From the NCBI RefSeq assembly GCF_038967635.1, contig NZ_CP152413.1, forward strand, positions 434,001 through 498,000: a stretch of DNA of 64,000 nucleotides, in the 5' to 3' direction. Below, one piece after another: positions 52,865 through 61,349 of the stretch; the stretch's first letter is position 1; the number at the start of each line of letters is the position of its first letter. Origin of the DNA: Bradyrhizobium sp. B124 (GTDB lineage: Bacteria > Pseudomonadota > Alphaproteobacteria > Rhizobiales > Xanthobacteraceae). The notes beneath the pieces are model-generated. The model had not been told where the DNA came from. It saw only the letters and a list, made by a program, of their open reading frames with translations, and ran no database searches. The translations under genes and the position numbers were made by a program.

Positions 52865-54108
52865 GCGGAGAGGCGGGAGCTGACGCAATGTCGGTGCCGC
52901 AGGCACGCAGCGGCGCCGTGATCTTCATCTTCATCACGCTGCTGCTCGACATGCTCGCGCTCGGGATCATCATCCCGATCCTGCCCAAGCTGATCGAAGG
53001 CTTCGTCAACAACGACACCGCGAACGCGGCACGCATCTTCGGCGTGTTCGGCTCGATCTGGGCCTTGATGCAGTTCGTCTGCTCGCCGATCCTGGGCGCG
53101 CTGTCCGATCGCTTCGGCCGCCGGCCGGTGGTGCTGCTGTCGAATTTCGGCCTTGCCGCGGACTATGTGCTGATGGCGCTGGCGCCGAACCTGATCTGGC
53201 TGTTCGTCGGGCGGGCGATCTCGGGCATCACGTCGTCGAGCATCTCGACGGTATTCGCCTATATCGCCGACGTCACCGCGCCGGAGCAGCGCGCCGCGAT
53301 GTTCGGCAAGATCGGCGTCGCGTTCGGCGCGGGTTTTATTCTGGGACCGGCGCTGGGTGGTCTGCTCGGCCAGATCGATCCGCGGCTGCCGTTCTGGGCG
53401 GCGGCGGGCCTGAGCTTCGTCAATGGCCTCTATGGCCTGTTCATCCTGCCGGAATCGCTGCCGGTCGAGCGGCGCGCGCCGTTCAAATGGAAGAGCGCCA
53501 ATCCGATCGGCGCGCTGCATTTCCTGCGCGCGAACCGGACGCTGGCCGGCCTGTCGCTGGCGACGTTCTTCGGCCAGCTCGCGCATGTCGTGCTGCCCTC
53601 GGTGTTCGTGCTCTACGCCACCTACCGCTATGGCTGGGATACCGGCACCGTCGGCGCGACGCTCGCGCTGGTCGGGCTCTGCGGCATGATCGTGCAGGGC
53701 GCGGCGATCGGCCCGATCGTGCAGCGCCTCGGTGAGCGCAACGCGCTGTTCCTCGGTCTCGTCTGCGGCGCCTTGGGCTTCGTGATCTTCGGCGCGGCGC
53801 CGACCGGGCAGCTGTTCTGGATCGGCATTCCCGTGATGGCGTTCTGGGGCATCTCGGGCGCCGCGACGCAGGCCCTGACGACGCAACTCGTCGCCGCCGA
53901 TCAACAAGGCCAGTTGCAGGGCGCGACATCGAGCGTGCAGAGCATGTCGGAATTGATCGGCCCGTTCCTGTTCGCGCTGACCTTCGCCTATTTCATCGGC
54001 GACAACGTGCCGGTGAAGCTGCCCGGTGCGCCGTTCTATCTGGCCGGCGCGCTGCTGCTGCTCGCGCTCGCCATCGCCTGGCGGGCAACGGCGGCGAAGA
54101 AAACGTAG
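52861..54108 (+). CDS. TetA-like MFS transporter
   Basis: A 415-residue 12-TM carrier. The motif-A loop is [13 protein letters not shown], with the TetA/TCR-type start [20 protein letters not shown] and GxxxGPALGG-like motif C ([13 protein letters not shown]). GTG 52861 overlaps the der stop (GTGA); ATG 52888 is the alternative. Such proteins export tetracyclines or other drugs, but TetA-like homologs often have no known substrate. No TetR regulator is adjacent. Confidence 0.88.
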   Translation: MSGEAGADAMSVPQARSGAVIFIFITLLLDMLALGIIIPILPKLIEGFVNNDTANAARIFGVFGSIWALMQFVCSPILGALSDRFGRRPVVLLSNFGLAADYVLMALAPNLIWLFVGRAISGITSSSISTVFAYIADVTAPEQRAAMFGKIGVAFGAGFILGPALGGLLGQIDPRLPFWAAAGLSFVNGLYGLFILPESLPVERRAPFKWKSANPIGALHFLRANRTLAGLSLATFFGQLAHVVLPSVFVLYATYRYGWDTGTVGATLALVGLCGMIVQGAAIGPIVQRLGERNALFLGLVCGALGFVIFGAAPTGQLFWIGIPVMAFWGISGAATQALTTQLVAADQQGQLQGATSSVQSMSELIGPFLFALTFAYFIGDNVPVKLPGAPFYLAGALLLLALAIAWRATAAKKT

Positions 54109-54112
54109 CTTC

Positions 54113-54197
54113 GTAGGGTGGGTTAGCGAAGCGTAACCCACCATTGCCTCCGCGGTAAGAAAGTCGGTGGGTTACGGCTTCGCCTAACCCACCCTAC
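54113..54197. repeat. Inverted repeat, family F (copy 1)
   Basis: Arms GTAGGGTGGGTTAGCGAAGC and its near complement GGTTACGGCTTCGCCTAACC then CACCCTAC, with a 25-base centre. A second copy lies at 57605-57722. It separates the convergent MFS and SnoaL-like genes. Confidence 0.75.
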
Positions 54198-54200
54198 ATC

Positions 54201-54593
54201 CTAGTCGGTCGCCGGCACCGAATGGTGCTCGTGCGTGATCCGCCAGCTGCCGTCGATCTTGCGCAGTCCGATCGTCAGGCGAAACTGGAACGTGGCGTCG
54301 GGCGCGCCGCACCGCATTACTGCGACGGCGAAGGCCACGTCATCGCCGGCCGTGATCGCGATGTCCTCGATATTGAAGGCGTAGGACGGGCGCTGACAGC
54401 CGAAGAACAGATCCCAGGTCTTCCTGTATTCATCAAGTCCGCGTGACTGGAACGGCGGCGGCACGTCGAACATCACGATGTCCTGATCGTGATGGTCCAG
54501 AACGCCCGCATAGTCGTGTCTGCGGACGGCGTCCGCCCAGGCTTCGATGATTGTTCTGACTTCGGTTTCTGCCGTGTGGCTCTGCTGTGTCAT
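54201..54593 (-). CDS. SnoaL/NTF2-like protein
   Basis: A 130-residue alpha+beta barrel protein. Markers are VRTIIEAWADAVRRHDYAGV, HHDQDIVMFDVPPP, and the closing WRITHEHHSVPATD, common in SnoaL-like/ketosteroid-isomerase-like proteins. Start ATG 54593 is used. The role is unknown; members are enzymes or small-ligand binders. It is divergent from the small gene at 54748, and the operator lies between them. Confidence 0.83.
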   Translation of the reverse strand: MTQQSHTAETEVRTIIEAWADAVRRHDYAGVLDHHDQDIVMFDVPPPFQSRGLDEYRKTWDLFFGCQRPSYAFNIEDIAITAGDDVAFAVAVMRCGAPDATFQFRLTIGLRKIDGSWRITHEHHSVPATD

Positions 54594-54710
54594 TGCTCGC
54601 GTGCTCCGAGTGCTGGCTGATCGATGCTTCGAGGACGAATGCGAGGGCACCGATCCGACACGCCGATACGTCCGGGCCGGATCTTGCGGATTGCGTCATC
54701 TTGCCTATTT

Positions 54711-54732
54711 ACAAACCATCTGGTTGGTTTGT
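54711..54732. promoter_or_regulatory. TetR-type operator, site 1
   Basis: A palindrome with perfect 8-base arms ACAAACCA / TGGTTTGT and a 6-base centre TCTGGT. It lies 15 bases before the start of the small gene at 54748 and in the shared leader of the divergent SnoaL-like gene. A close relative lies at 56153-56174. Confidence 0.7.
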
Positions 54733-54747
54733 ATAAGGCGGATACTG

Positions 54748-55089
54748 ATGAAGACGCGCGCCTCGCCCGGAGGCCGCCTCGGCAGGAGGAGCATGGTGGA
54801 CGACGAGGCCGTTGATATCTGCGATGAGTTGACCCGCTTCAGCGACGCGCAGGCGGCGCTGCTGACGTCGCGCGGCCTGGTTTATCTCACCGACCTGAAG
54901 CTCGATGGCAACAGGTACGGCACGATCGTCGCCGCCAGCTATGCCGACGCGGAATCTGTTGCCCGCCAGCGTGGCCTGGGAGAGAAGGTCATCGGCCGAA
55001 TGGCTCACGGCTTCCTTCACGGCCTGCGCCGCCGCGTGCTGCAAACGGTGCGCGACACCGGGAGCTGGTGTGCGCGAGCGACCGGGTAG
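54748..55089 (+). CDS. Hypothetical protein under TetR-type operator
   Basis: About 113 residues; a start at ATG 54793 (98 residues) is also possible, with AGGAGGA only 2-3 bases away. A mixed alpha/beta sequence (VYLTDLKLDGNRYGTIVAAS, GEKVIGRMAHGFLHGLRRRV) matches no family I know. It lies directly behind operator 1 and before the TetR gene. Function unknown. Confidence 0.5.
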   Translation: MKTRASPGGRLGRRSMVDDEAVDICDELTRFSDAQAALLTSRGLVYLTDLKLDGNRYGTIVAASYADAESVARQRGLGEKVIGRMAHGFLHGLRRRVLQTVRDTGSWCARATG

Positions 55090-55205
55090 CGCGATGATTG
55101 ATTCCTCAAAGTGATGTGTGACCCGGAGCCGGCATTGGCTTTCCGGAATGTCGTTTGCGCTGCCAGGCGAGCTCCGATCCAGCGCTTGAGATTGACTGAT
55201 GCCGC

Positions 55206-55223
55206 TGAGATACTGTGATCTCA
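55206..55223. promoter_or_regulatory. Palindrome in the TetR leader
   Basis: Perfect arms TGAGAT / ATCTCA around ACTGTG, 24 bases before the TetR start. It differs from the two GGTTTG-type sites, so autoregulation through it is uncertain. Confidence 0.35.
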
Positions 55224-55247
55224 CGCGACTCCTTGCTGAGTAATTCC

Positions 55248-55922
55248 ATGGATAATCCTTCCCGCTCGGAACGTTCCCGCAACGCCGCACTCGACGCCGC
55301 GATCACCATCGTGACGCGCGATGGTCCGGGGCGCCTGACGCTGGACGCGATTGCGCGCGAGAGCGGTCTCAGCAAGGGCGGCGTAATGCATCAGTTCCGC
55401 ACCAAGGAAGCGGTGCTGCGCGCCTTGCTCGAGCAGCAGATGGCGCATTTCGAGGAGTTCTCGAGCCGCTACCTCGAAAAAGCACGCGAGACCACGGATC
55501 AGCCGGAACTGGCGGCGCAGATCGCAACGCTGCGGGAAGCGATCTCGACGCCGCGGGCCGGGGCGTTCGCACTGCTGGCTGCGATGAACGAGAATCCCGA
55601 ATTGATGGCGATGCCGCGCGATGTCGACATCGAGAAGGTCGCGCTGATGAAAGCCGAGGCGCGCGATCCGGATCTCGCGCTGCTGCGCTGGGCGGCGGCG
55701 AGGGGGCTGCTGCTGAGCTCGTTGTTCGGCCTGTCGTCGCTGACCGATGCCGAGCGGGACCGCCTGTTCGAGCGATTGCTCGACGACAGCAAGTGGACTG
55801 CGATCGAGCAGGGCGCGCCGGCGGCCGCAAAGCCATCCAAGGCGACGGCGACACGCACGGCATCGCCGCAGCCTGCCGGCGCACGCGCCGCAAAGCCGGC
55901 ATCGGCGCGCAAGCGTGGCTGA
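55248..55922 (+). CDS. TetR-family transcriptional regulator
   Basis: A 224-residue repressor. The N-terminal HTH reads LTLDAIARESGLSKGGVMHQ then FRTKEAVL, and a ligand-binding helical domain follows. The last 35 residues are an Ala/Lys/Pro-rich disordered tail (AAKPSKATATRTASPQPAGA). ATG 55248 is preferred. Two similar operators on both sides (54711 and 56153) suggest it controls both flanking units. The inducer is unknown. Confidence 0.9.
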   Translation: MDNPSRSERSRNAALDAAITIVTRDGPGRLTLDAIARESGLSKGGVMHQFRTKEAVLRALLEQQMAHFEEFSSRYLEKARETTDQPELAAQIATLREAISTPRAGAFALLAAMNENPELMAMPRDVDIEKVALMKAEARDPDLALLRWAAARGLLLSSLFGLSSLTDAERDRLFERLLDDSKWTAIEQGAPAAAKPSKATATRTASPQPAGARAAKPASARKRG

Positions 55923-55945
55923 ATCTCCGGCGCGATCCGAAAGCA

Positions 55946-55986
55946 CAACGCCGCCCAAGCGGAATATGGATCGCTTGGCGGCGTTG
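55946..55986 (+). terminator. Hairpin after the TetR gene
   Basis: A 15-bp stem (one bulged C) CAACGCCGCCCAAGCG / CGCTTGGCGGCGTTG with a 10-base loop, 24 bases after the stop. No T-run; probable terminator. Confidence 0.55.
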
Positions 55987-56152
55987 GGTCGGCACCGGGC
56001 CCCTGAAATCCCCCGGCAATTGGTGCGTTAGCACGAGAGATATCGCGGGTTTGTGACAGCGCGAGGCCGTCATTTCGCGACGCAGCTCACCGGTTTTCCA
56101 CGACGTTTCGATCGCCGGATTTTTCTGACGCGGTTCCTGCGATCGCAACTTT

Positions 56153-56174
56153 ACAAACCAACTGGTCGGTTTTA
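56153..56174. promoter_or_regulatory. TetR-type operator, site 2
   Basis: ACAAACCA-ACTGGT-CGGTTTTA: the left arm equals site 1 exactly, the centre matches in 5 of 6 bases, the right arm in 5 of 8. It lies 140 bases before the DUF3313 start, in the only long leader of the cluster. Confidence 0.6.
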
Positions 56175-56314
56175 TAGTTATCGCACTGAGGCAAGATCTG
56201 GCGGCGCCGCGACGGCGAGCCAGGTCGGCAGTGACGGCCGCAGCCGCACTTCAGCCCCGGACGCGGCTGCGGCCGAGCTGCTCTTCCGCTTTAGGGTCCG
56301 ATGAGGAGATTGGA

Positions 56315-56977
56315 ATGGAGAGCTCGATCGCCGCGCGCGGTCTGGGAGCGATGGCGCTTTGCGTCCTCGCCGGAGGATGTGCCGCCGTCACGCCGGTGGC
56401 TTATTCGGACGTGGCCTCGTCGGCCTACATGACGCCTGATACGTCCGACTCGTCGAGGCGTGTGCCGTTTCGCTATGCGCCGCCGGTCGACTGGCGGAGC
56501 TACAACAAGGTGATGCTCGATCCGGTCGTGATCTATCGCGGCGCGGATCATCAGTTCGGCGACATGTCCGAGAAGGACAAGGAGACGCTCGCCGCCTACA
56601 TGCAGACCCGCTTCGCCGACAAACTGCGCGGCCGCTTCACGCTGGTGAATACGCGCGGGCCGAACACGTTTCGCGTGCGGCTGACGCTGACCGGCGCGGT
56701 CGCCAATACGCCGGTGCTCGGCACGTTGTCGCGCTTCGACATGGCCGGCGCGATCTATAACGGCGTGCAGGCCGCGCGTGACGGCGAGGGCACGATGACC
56801 GGCTCGGTGATCTATGCCGTCGAGATGTTCGACAGCTCGACCGCGCGCCTGCTCGGCGCTTACGTCAGCAAGCAATATCCCAACGCCTACGACATCAAGG
56901 CCAGCGTCGGCGATCTCGCCGCGGCCACGGCCGGCATCGACAAGGGTGCCGATGCCTTCATGGCGCAACTGAAGTGA
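56315..56977 (+). CDS. DUF3313 lipoprotein
   Basis: A 220-residue outer-envelope lipoprotein; lipobox LAGGC with Cys at about residue 22. The DUF3313 core reads RYAPPVDWRSYNKVMLDPVV then IYRGADHQF, and DKETLAAYMQTRFADKL. ATG 56315 follows GAGGAGATTGG. It is 51 bases from the DUF2147 gene. Function unknown; the TetR operator upstream suggests induction by envelope or chemical stress (inference). Confidence 0.87.
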   Translation: MESSIAARGLGAMALCVLAGGCAAVTPVAYSDVASSAYMTPDTSDSSRRVPFRYAPPVDWRSYNKVMLDPVVIYRGADHQFGDMSEKDKETLAAYMQTRFADKLRGRFTLVNTRGPNTFRVRLTLTGAVANTPVLGTLSRFDMAGAIYNGVQAARDGEGTMTGSVIYAVEMFDSSTARLLGAYVSKQYPNAYDIKASVGDLAAATAGIDKGADAFMAQLK

Positions 56978-57028
56978 GGCGCGCGTCGCGCCTCCCGCAA
57001 TCATCCCGACAATGAAAGGTGCTGTCGA

Positions 57029-57598
57029 ATGAATTACATGGTTCGCCTGTTCTTGCGCGGCCTGGTCGCCGCCATTCTGATGAGCTCAACCGGCCATGCC
57101 GAAGTGATCGCATCGAGCGATCCGAGCGGCACCTGGCTGACCGAGGACGGACGTGCGCGCATCCGCCTCGAGCGTTGCGGCACGGCGCGCGACCGCATCT
57201 GCGGCTTCATCGTGTGGATGAAGGATCCGCTCGATCCGCGCGGCCAGCCGTTCCGCGACAGCTTCAATCCCGATCCCGACAAGCGCACGCGCGCGCTGCT
57301 CGGCCATCAGCTGATCCTGGGATTGAAGCTGTCGCCGGAGGGCCGGTTCGACGGCGACATCTACAATGCCGAGGACGGCAAATCCTATTCGGTCTCGCTG
57401 TGGCGCGACGCGTCCGACCGGCTGAAGCTTAGGGGATGCCTGCTCAAGCTGCTGTGCCAGACCCAGACCTGGACGCAGACCTTCGACGCTCAGCCCGGAC
57501 AGCTCGTCGGCCTGACCGGCGACGCCGGCGGCCCGCGTGCCGACAGGGAGTGGGCATCGCTGCCGGCACCGGCGAAGGCGAAGTCGGCGGCGAAGTGA
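57029..57598 (+). CDS. DUF2147 exported protein
   Basis: A 189-residue periplasmic protein. The signal ends at SSTGHAEV. The DUF2147 lipocalin-like core shows DPSGTWLTEDGRARIRLERC, ICGFIVWMKDP and YNAEDGKSYSVSL, with Cys pairs RCG/ICG and GCLLKLLC. It follows the DUF3313 gene and is probably co-transcribed. Function unknown; the fold may bind a hydrophobic ligand. Confidence 0.88.
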   Translation: MNYMVRLFLRGLVAAILMSSTGHAEVIASSDPSGTWLTEDGRARIRLERCGTARDRICGFIVWMKDPLDPRGQPFRDSFNPDPDKRTRALLGHQLILGLKLSPEGRFDGDIYNAEDGKSYSVSLWRDASDRLKLRGCLLKLLCQTQTWTQTFDAQPGQLVGLTGDAGGPRADREWASLPAPAKAKSAAK

Positions 57599-57604
57599 CG
57601 AAGA

Positions 57605-57722
57605 GTAGGGCGGGTTAGCCGACTACGTCCGCCGTAGCTCAACCAGCGAAGGCGGAAGGCGTAACCCGCCGACTTCGTGCCGTGGAAAAGATGGTGGGTT
57701 ACGCTTCGCTAACCCACCCTAC
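57605..57722. repeat. Inverted repeat, family F (copy 2)
   Basis: GTAGGGCGGGTTAGCC at the left and GGTTACGCTTCGCTAACC then CACCCTAC at the right, with extra sequence in the middle (118 bases in all). It lies between convergent genes. Confidence 0.75.
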
Positions 57723-57726
57723 GCAG

Positions 57727-58953
57727 TCACTTCTTCACCAGCGGACAATCGCTGGCCTCGAGCGGCTTGGCGGCGTCCTCCGGCGAGATGGTGGCGATCA
57801 GCTTGTAATAGTCCCAGGGATATTTGGACTCTTCCGGCTTCTTCACCTCGAACAGATAGGCCGGGATGATGCGGCGGCCGTCGATCCGCAGCGGGCCCTT
57901 GCCGAACAGCGGATCGTCGGTCGGGATCTCCTTCATCTTGGCGACGACCTTGGCGCCGTCATGCGGATTGCCGCCCATCGCGTCCAGTGCTTTCAGGTAA
58001 TGCAGCACGCCGGCATAGACGCCGGCCACCGTCATCGAGGGCATCGAGCCCTTGGGCGAGACCTTCTGGAATCGCTTCGACCAGGCACGGGTCTGGTCGT
58101 TCATGTCCCAGTAGAACGACTCGGTGAAGGTGAGGCCCTGCGCGATCTTCAAGCCGAGCGCGTGCACGTCGTTGACGAACAGCAACAGCGCCGCGAGCTT
58201 CTGCCCGCCCGCGGTGATGCCGAATTCGGACGCCTGCTTGATCGCGTTGGTGGTGTCGCCGCCGGCATTGGCAAGGCCGATGATCTTGGCCTTGGAGGCC
58301 TGCGCCTGCAGCAGGAACGAGGAGAAGTCCGCAGTGTTGAGCGGGTGCTTGACGCCGCCGAGCACCTTGCCGCCATTCGCGGTGACGACCGCCGAGGTGT
58401 CGCGCTCCAGCGCATGGCCGAAGGCGTAGTCGGCGGTGAGGAAGAACCAGGTGTCGCCGCCGGCCTTGGTCAGCGCCTTGCCGGTGCCGTTGGCGAGCAT
58501 GTAGGTGTCGAACGTGTAGGAGATCGTGTTGGCGTTGCAGGCCTTGCCGGTGAGATCGGCGGTCGCCGCGCCCGAGTTGAGCACGATCGAGTTCTTCTCC
58601 TTGGCAAGGTTGCTCACCGCCAGCGCGACGCCGGAGTTCGGCGTATCGGTGATGATGTCGACCTTGTCGTTGTCGATCCAGTTGCGCGCGATGTTGACGC
58701 CGACGTCAGGCTTGTTCTGGTGGTCGCCGCTGACCACCTCGATCTTCCAGCCCTTGGCGCGCAGGCCGGAATCTTCCACCGCCATGTTGGCCGCGGCCAC
58801 CGAATTGGGGCCGCCGATGTCGGCATAGAGGCCCGACATATCGTTCAGCACGCCGATCTTGACGTTCTTGTCCTGAGCAAAGGCAGGGGTAGCAAGGCCG
58901 AGTGCAGCGCAAGCGAGAAGCACGGCGTGGCGCCGTGCGAGCGTCGTCGTCAT
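57727..58953 (-). CDS. Liv-type periplasmic substrate-binding protein (paralog of 38408-39628)
   Basis: A 408-residue exported binding protein; the signal ends near ATPAFAQDK. The fold matches the 38.4-kb protein almost throughout (VKIGVLNDMSGLYADIGGPN, GGDTWFFLTADYAFG, HPLNTADFSSFLLQAQASKA). No permease or ATPase is beside it, so it may use the LivGFHM system at 36.8 kb or another one. It is downstream of the NHL propeller gene on the same strand with a 153-base gap. Confidence 0.92.
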   Translation of the reverse strand: MTTTLARRHAVLLACAALGLATPAFAQDKNVKIGVLNDMSGLYADIGGPNSVAAANMAVEDSGLRAKGWKIEVVSGDHQNKPDVGVNIARNWIDNDKVDIITDTPNSGVALAVSNLAKEKNSIVLNSGAATADLTGKACNANTISYTFDTYMLANGTGKALTKAGGDTWFFLTADYAFGHALERDTSAVVTANGGKVLGGVKHPLNTADFSSFLLQAQASKAKIIGLANAGGDTTNAIKQASEFGITAGGQKLAALLLFVNDVHALGLKIAQGLTFTESFYWDMNDQTRAWSKRFQKVSPKGSMPSMTVAGVYAGVLHYLKALDAMGGNPHDGAKVVAKMKEIPTDDPLFGKGPLRIDGRRIIPAYLFEVKKPEESKYPWDYYKLIATISPEDAAKPLEASDCPLVKK

Positions 58954-59106
58954 GAGACATTCCCTCCACTGTCAATTTTTTCCGCAACGGCCCTCTTGTG
59001 GAGCCTTGTGCCGGTCGTTCGCGTTCCCGCTTACCCTTTCCTTTGGCGAGCGGCAATCCGCATAAAGCCGGATGAGCTGCGTCGAAGCGTCATCCTGCCG
59101 TCATGC

Positions 59107-60243
59107 CTACTTGAGCGCATCCGAGGTCAGCTTGAATTTCTGGATCCGCTTGCCCTCGACCTCGCCGGTGTAGACGTTGCCCTTCTGGTCGACCGCCATG
59201 ACGTGGAGCAGGGCGAACTGTCCGGCATTGCGGCCGCTATGGCCGAAGGTGCCGACCACGCTGCCGTCGTCGCGCTTCAGCACGCGGATCTCGTTGTTGG
59301 CGCCGTCGGCGTTGAGCAGATAGGTCTGCTTCGGATCGGGCCACAGCGCGAGGTCGAACACCGCGCCGTCGCCGCGAGTGTTCTTCTCGTAGAACCATTC
59401 CCTGACGAAGGTGCCGTTCTTCTGGAATACCTGGATGCGGTCCTGGCTGCGGTCGCAGACATAGACCAGCCCGTCATTGGCGATCTTGATGCAATGCACG
59501 GGATTGCCGAACTGCTCCTGCACCGCGGCGCTTGGATCATAAGGCGGCTGCTTGTCGTCGGTGGGCAGCTTGCCGTAGCCGCCCCAGTGCCGCTTGTAGG
59601 CCAGCGTGGTGGCGTCGAACACGATGACGCGGCGGTTGCCATAGCCGTCGGCGATGTAGAGCTCGTTGGCATCCTTGTCGATCGCCATCTCGGCGGGGCG
59701 GCCGAGCTGGGTGGTGTCGTTGCTGTTGGTGCGGGCTGCGATCTTGCCGATCTGGCCGAGATACTTGCCGTCGAGCGAGAACTTCAGGATCGCGCTGTCG
59801 TCATCGGCATTGCCGCCGATCCAGACGAAGCCGCGTTCGTCGACCTCGATGCCGTGCTCGCGGCCGACCCATTGATAGCCGTCGCCGGGGCCGCCCCAGG
59901 CCCGCAGCAGATTGCCGTCGACATCGAATTCGAGCACCGGCGGCGCCGCCACGCAGCATTTCGCGCGCGGCGGGGTGAGGCTCGCCGCCTTCTCGCCATC
60001 GGTCAGCGAGCGCGGCCGGTGCACCACCCAGATATGCCCCTGCCAGTCGACGGTGATGCCGCCGACCTGGCCGATGATCCAGTTGTTCGGCAGCTGCTTG
60101 GGCCACGACGCGTCGACCGCGAAGGTCGGAACGTCACCGGCATGGGCGGGCTTTGGCTGAGCGAAAAAGGCTGCTGATGCGATGCCGGCGGAGAGAAACA
60201 ATCCGGACAGAATGGAGCGCGCGCGATTGAACGTCGGCGTCAT
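59107..60243 (-). CDS. Exported NHL-type beta-propeller protein
   Basis: A 378-residue secreted protein; the signal ends at KPAHAGD (about residue 36). Six NHL-like blades recur, e.g. GQVGGITVDWQGHIWVVHRP, GREHGIEVDERGFVWIGGNA, GRPAEMAIDKDANELYIADG and NPVHCIKIANDGLVYVCDRS. A KCC pair lies in the first blade region. NHL proteins of this group resemble peptidylamidoglycolate lyase and SMP-30-like enzymes but no active site can be fixed. ATG 60243 is preceded by a GGGAGG ribosome site. Confidence 0.87.
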   Translation of the reverse strand: MTPTFNRARSILSGLFLSAGIASAAFFAQPKPAHAGDVPTFAVDASWPKQLPNNWIIGQVGGITVDWQGHIWVVHRPRSLTDGEKAASLTPPRAKCCVAAPPVLEFDVDGNLLRAWGGPGDGYQWVGREHGIEVDERGFVWIGGNADDDSAILKFSLDGKYLGQIGKIAARTNSNDTTQLGRPAEMAIDKDANELYIADGYGNRRVIVFDATTLAYKRHWGGYGKLPTDDKQPPYDPSAAVQEQFGNPVHCIKIANDGLVYVCDRSQDRIQVFQKNGTFVREWFYEKNTRGDGAVFDLALWPDPKQTYLLNADGANNEIRVLKRDDGSVVGTFGHSGRNAGQFALLHVMAVDQKGNVYTGEVEGKRIQKFKLTSDALK

Positions 60244-60330
60244 GATGCCTCCCGAGATTTTTCTTGGCGGGGCGTCCCGCTTGAGGAGGGCAGTCAATCG
60301 CGGGGCGGGGAGGGTGTCAACGGGTACCAC

Positions 60331-60418
60331 CGTCATTGCGAGCGCAGCGAAGCAATCCATTCTTCCGCGGATACGGGCGCATGGATTGCTTCGTCGCTGC
60401 CGCTCCTCGCAATGACGG
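60331..60418. repeat. Inverted repeat, family G
   Basis: CGTCATTGCGAGCG...AAGCAATCCAT at the left faces ATGGATTGCTT...CTCGCAATGACG at the right. It lies between the SDR stop and the propeller start. Confidence 0.75.
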
Positions 60419-60431
60419 CGGCCGGATATGG

Positions 60432-61172
60432 TTACGCAGGCGGCTGAAAGCTCCGCAGCGTGCGCGCCTTGTAGTCGTAGAGCTTGCCAGTTTGGGTCCA
60501 TGCGGGCGAACACATCGGCACCATGAATTCGGCGGCCATGTCGGGCGTATCCAGCGTCATCGGGTCTTCGCCGGGAAACACCTGCGCGCGCATCCGGGTG
60601 CGGATCGGGCCGGGGCTGAACAGGTTGACGCGCAGCGCCGTGTTGGCGGTCTCGTTGGCCCAGGAGCGCACCAGCGCATCGAGCGCGGCCTTCGAGGCGG
60701 CATAGGGGCCGAGATACGCGTTGGCCTTGTGCGCCACGCCTGATGTCACGAACACCGCACGGCCGGCGTCGGACTGCCGCAGCAGCGGGTCCATGCAGCG
60801 GATCAGCTGGAAATTGGCGGTGACGTTGATCGCGAACACGTCGTTCCACGGCTTCAGCTCGATATGGCCGAGTGGCGAGGACGGGCCGGCGGTGCCGGCG
60901 TTGCCGACCAGGATATCGAGCTTGCCATGGCGTTCATGCAGCGCGAGCCCGAGCCGCGCGATGCCGTCGTAATCGGTCAGCGAGAGCGGCACCAGCGTGG
61001 CGCTGCCGCCGTCCTTGCGGATCTCGTCGTCGAGCTCTTCCAGCCCGCCTTGCGTGCGCGCCACCGCCACGACATGCGCGCCGGCCTTGGCCAGCGCGAC
61101 GGATGTCGCATAGCCGATCCCGCGCGAGGCGCCGGTCACGAGGGCAATACGGGAGGCGAGGGGTTTGGTCAT
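60432..61172 (-). CDS. SDR family NAD(P)-dependent oxidoreductase
   Basis: A 246-residue classical SDR. The cofactor motif is TGASRGIGYA; NAG is in VGNAGTAG; the catalytic Tyr and Lys are in YAASKAALDALV. The C-terminus FQPPA is typical of the purF-linked clade in this group. ATG 61172 is chosen over the longer frame. The substrate is unknown. Confidence 0.92.
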   Translation of the reverse strand: MTKPLASRIALVTGASRGIGYATSVALAKAGAHVVAVARTQGGLEELDDEIRKDGGSATLVPLSLTDYDGIARLGLALHERHGKLDILVGNAGTAGPSSPLGHIELKPWNDVFAINVTANFQLIRCMDPLLRQSDAGRAVFVTSGVAHKANAYLGPYAASKAALDALVRSWANETANTALRVNLFSPGPIRTRMRAQVFPGEDPMTLDTPDMAAEFMVPMCSPAWTQTGKLYDYKARTLRSFQPPA

Positions 61173-61186
61173 GAACGTAACTCTAT

Positions 61187-61334
61187 CGTCGTCGTCCCTG
61201 CGAAAGCAGGGACCCATACGCCGCGGCGGCTGTGCTGTGCAAAGGTGTTCGTAACCGATACCGCCCGAAAAAACGAGGGCCGATGGGTATGGGTCCCTGC
61301 TCCGGAGCGCAATCGCGCCCTAGGCAGGGACGAC
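61187..61334. repeat. Long inverted repeat, family B-like
   Basis: GTCGTCCCTGCGAAAGCAGG and its complement end-to-end around a 95-base centre that includes TCCGGAGCGCAATCGCG. It resembles the repeats at 24324 and 33442 but with CCCTGC for CCTGGC. It lies between purF and the SDR gene. Confidence 0.65.
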
Positions 61335-61349
61335 ACCGTGGATGGGGCG

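Larger units (their letters stand above)
55923..56314. other. Leader region of the DUF3313 gene
   Basis: A 392-base gap holding the TetR terminator hairpin (55946-55986) and operator 2 (56153-56174). Nothing coding is supported; a long untranslated leader of about 140 bases separates the operator from the start codon. Confidence 0.5.

Noticed and set aside
51446..52906. Open frame of 486 codons on the minus strand
   Set aside because: Antisense to der, whose two GTPase domains are certain.
57682..60177. Open frame of 831 codons on the plus strand
   Set aside because: It is antisense to the binding-protein and NHL genes, whose signal peptides, motifs and starts are clear; it is Arg/Asp/Val-rich as expected for a shadow frame in GC-rich DNA.
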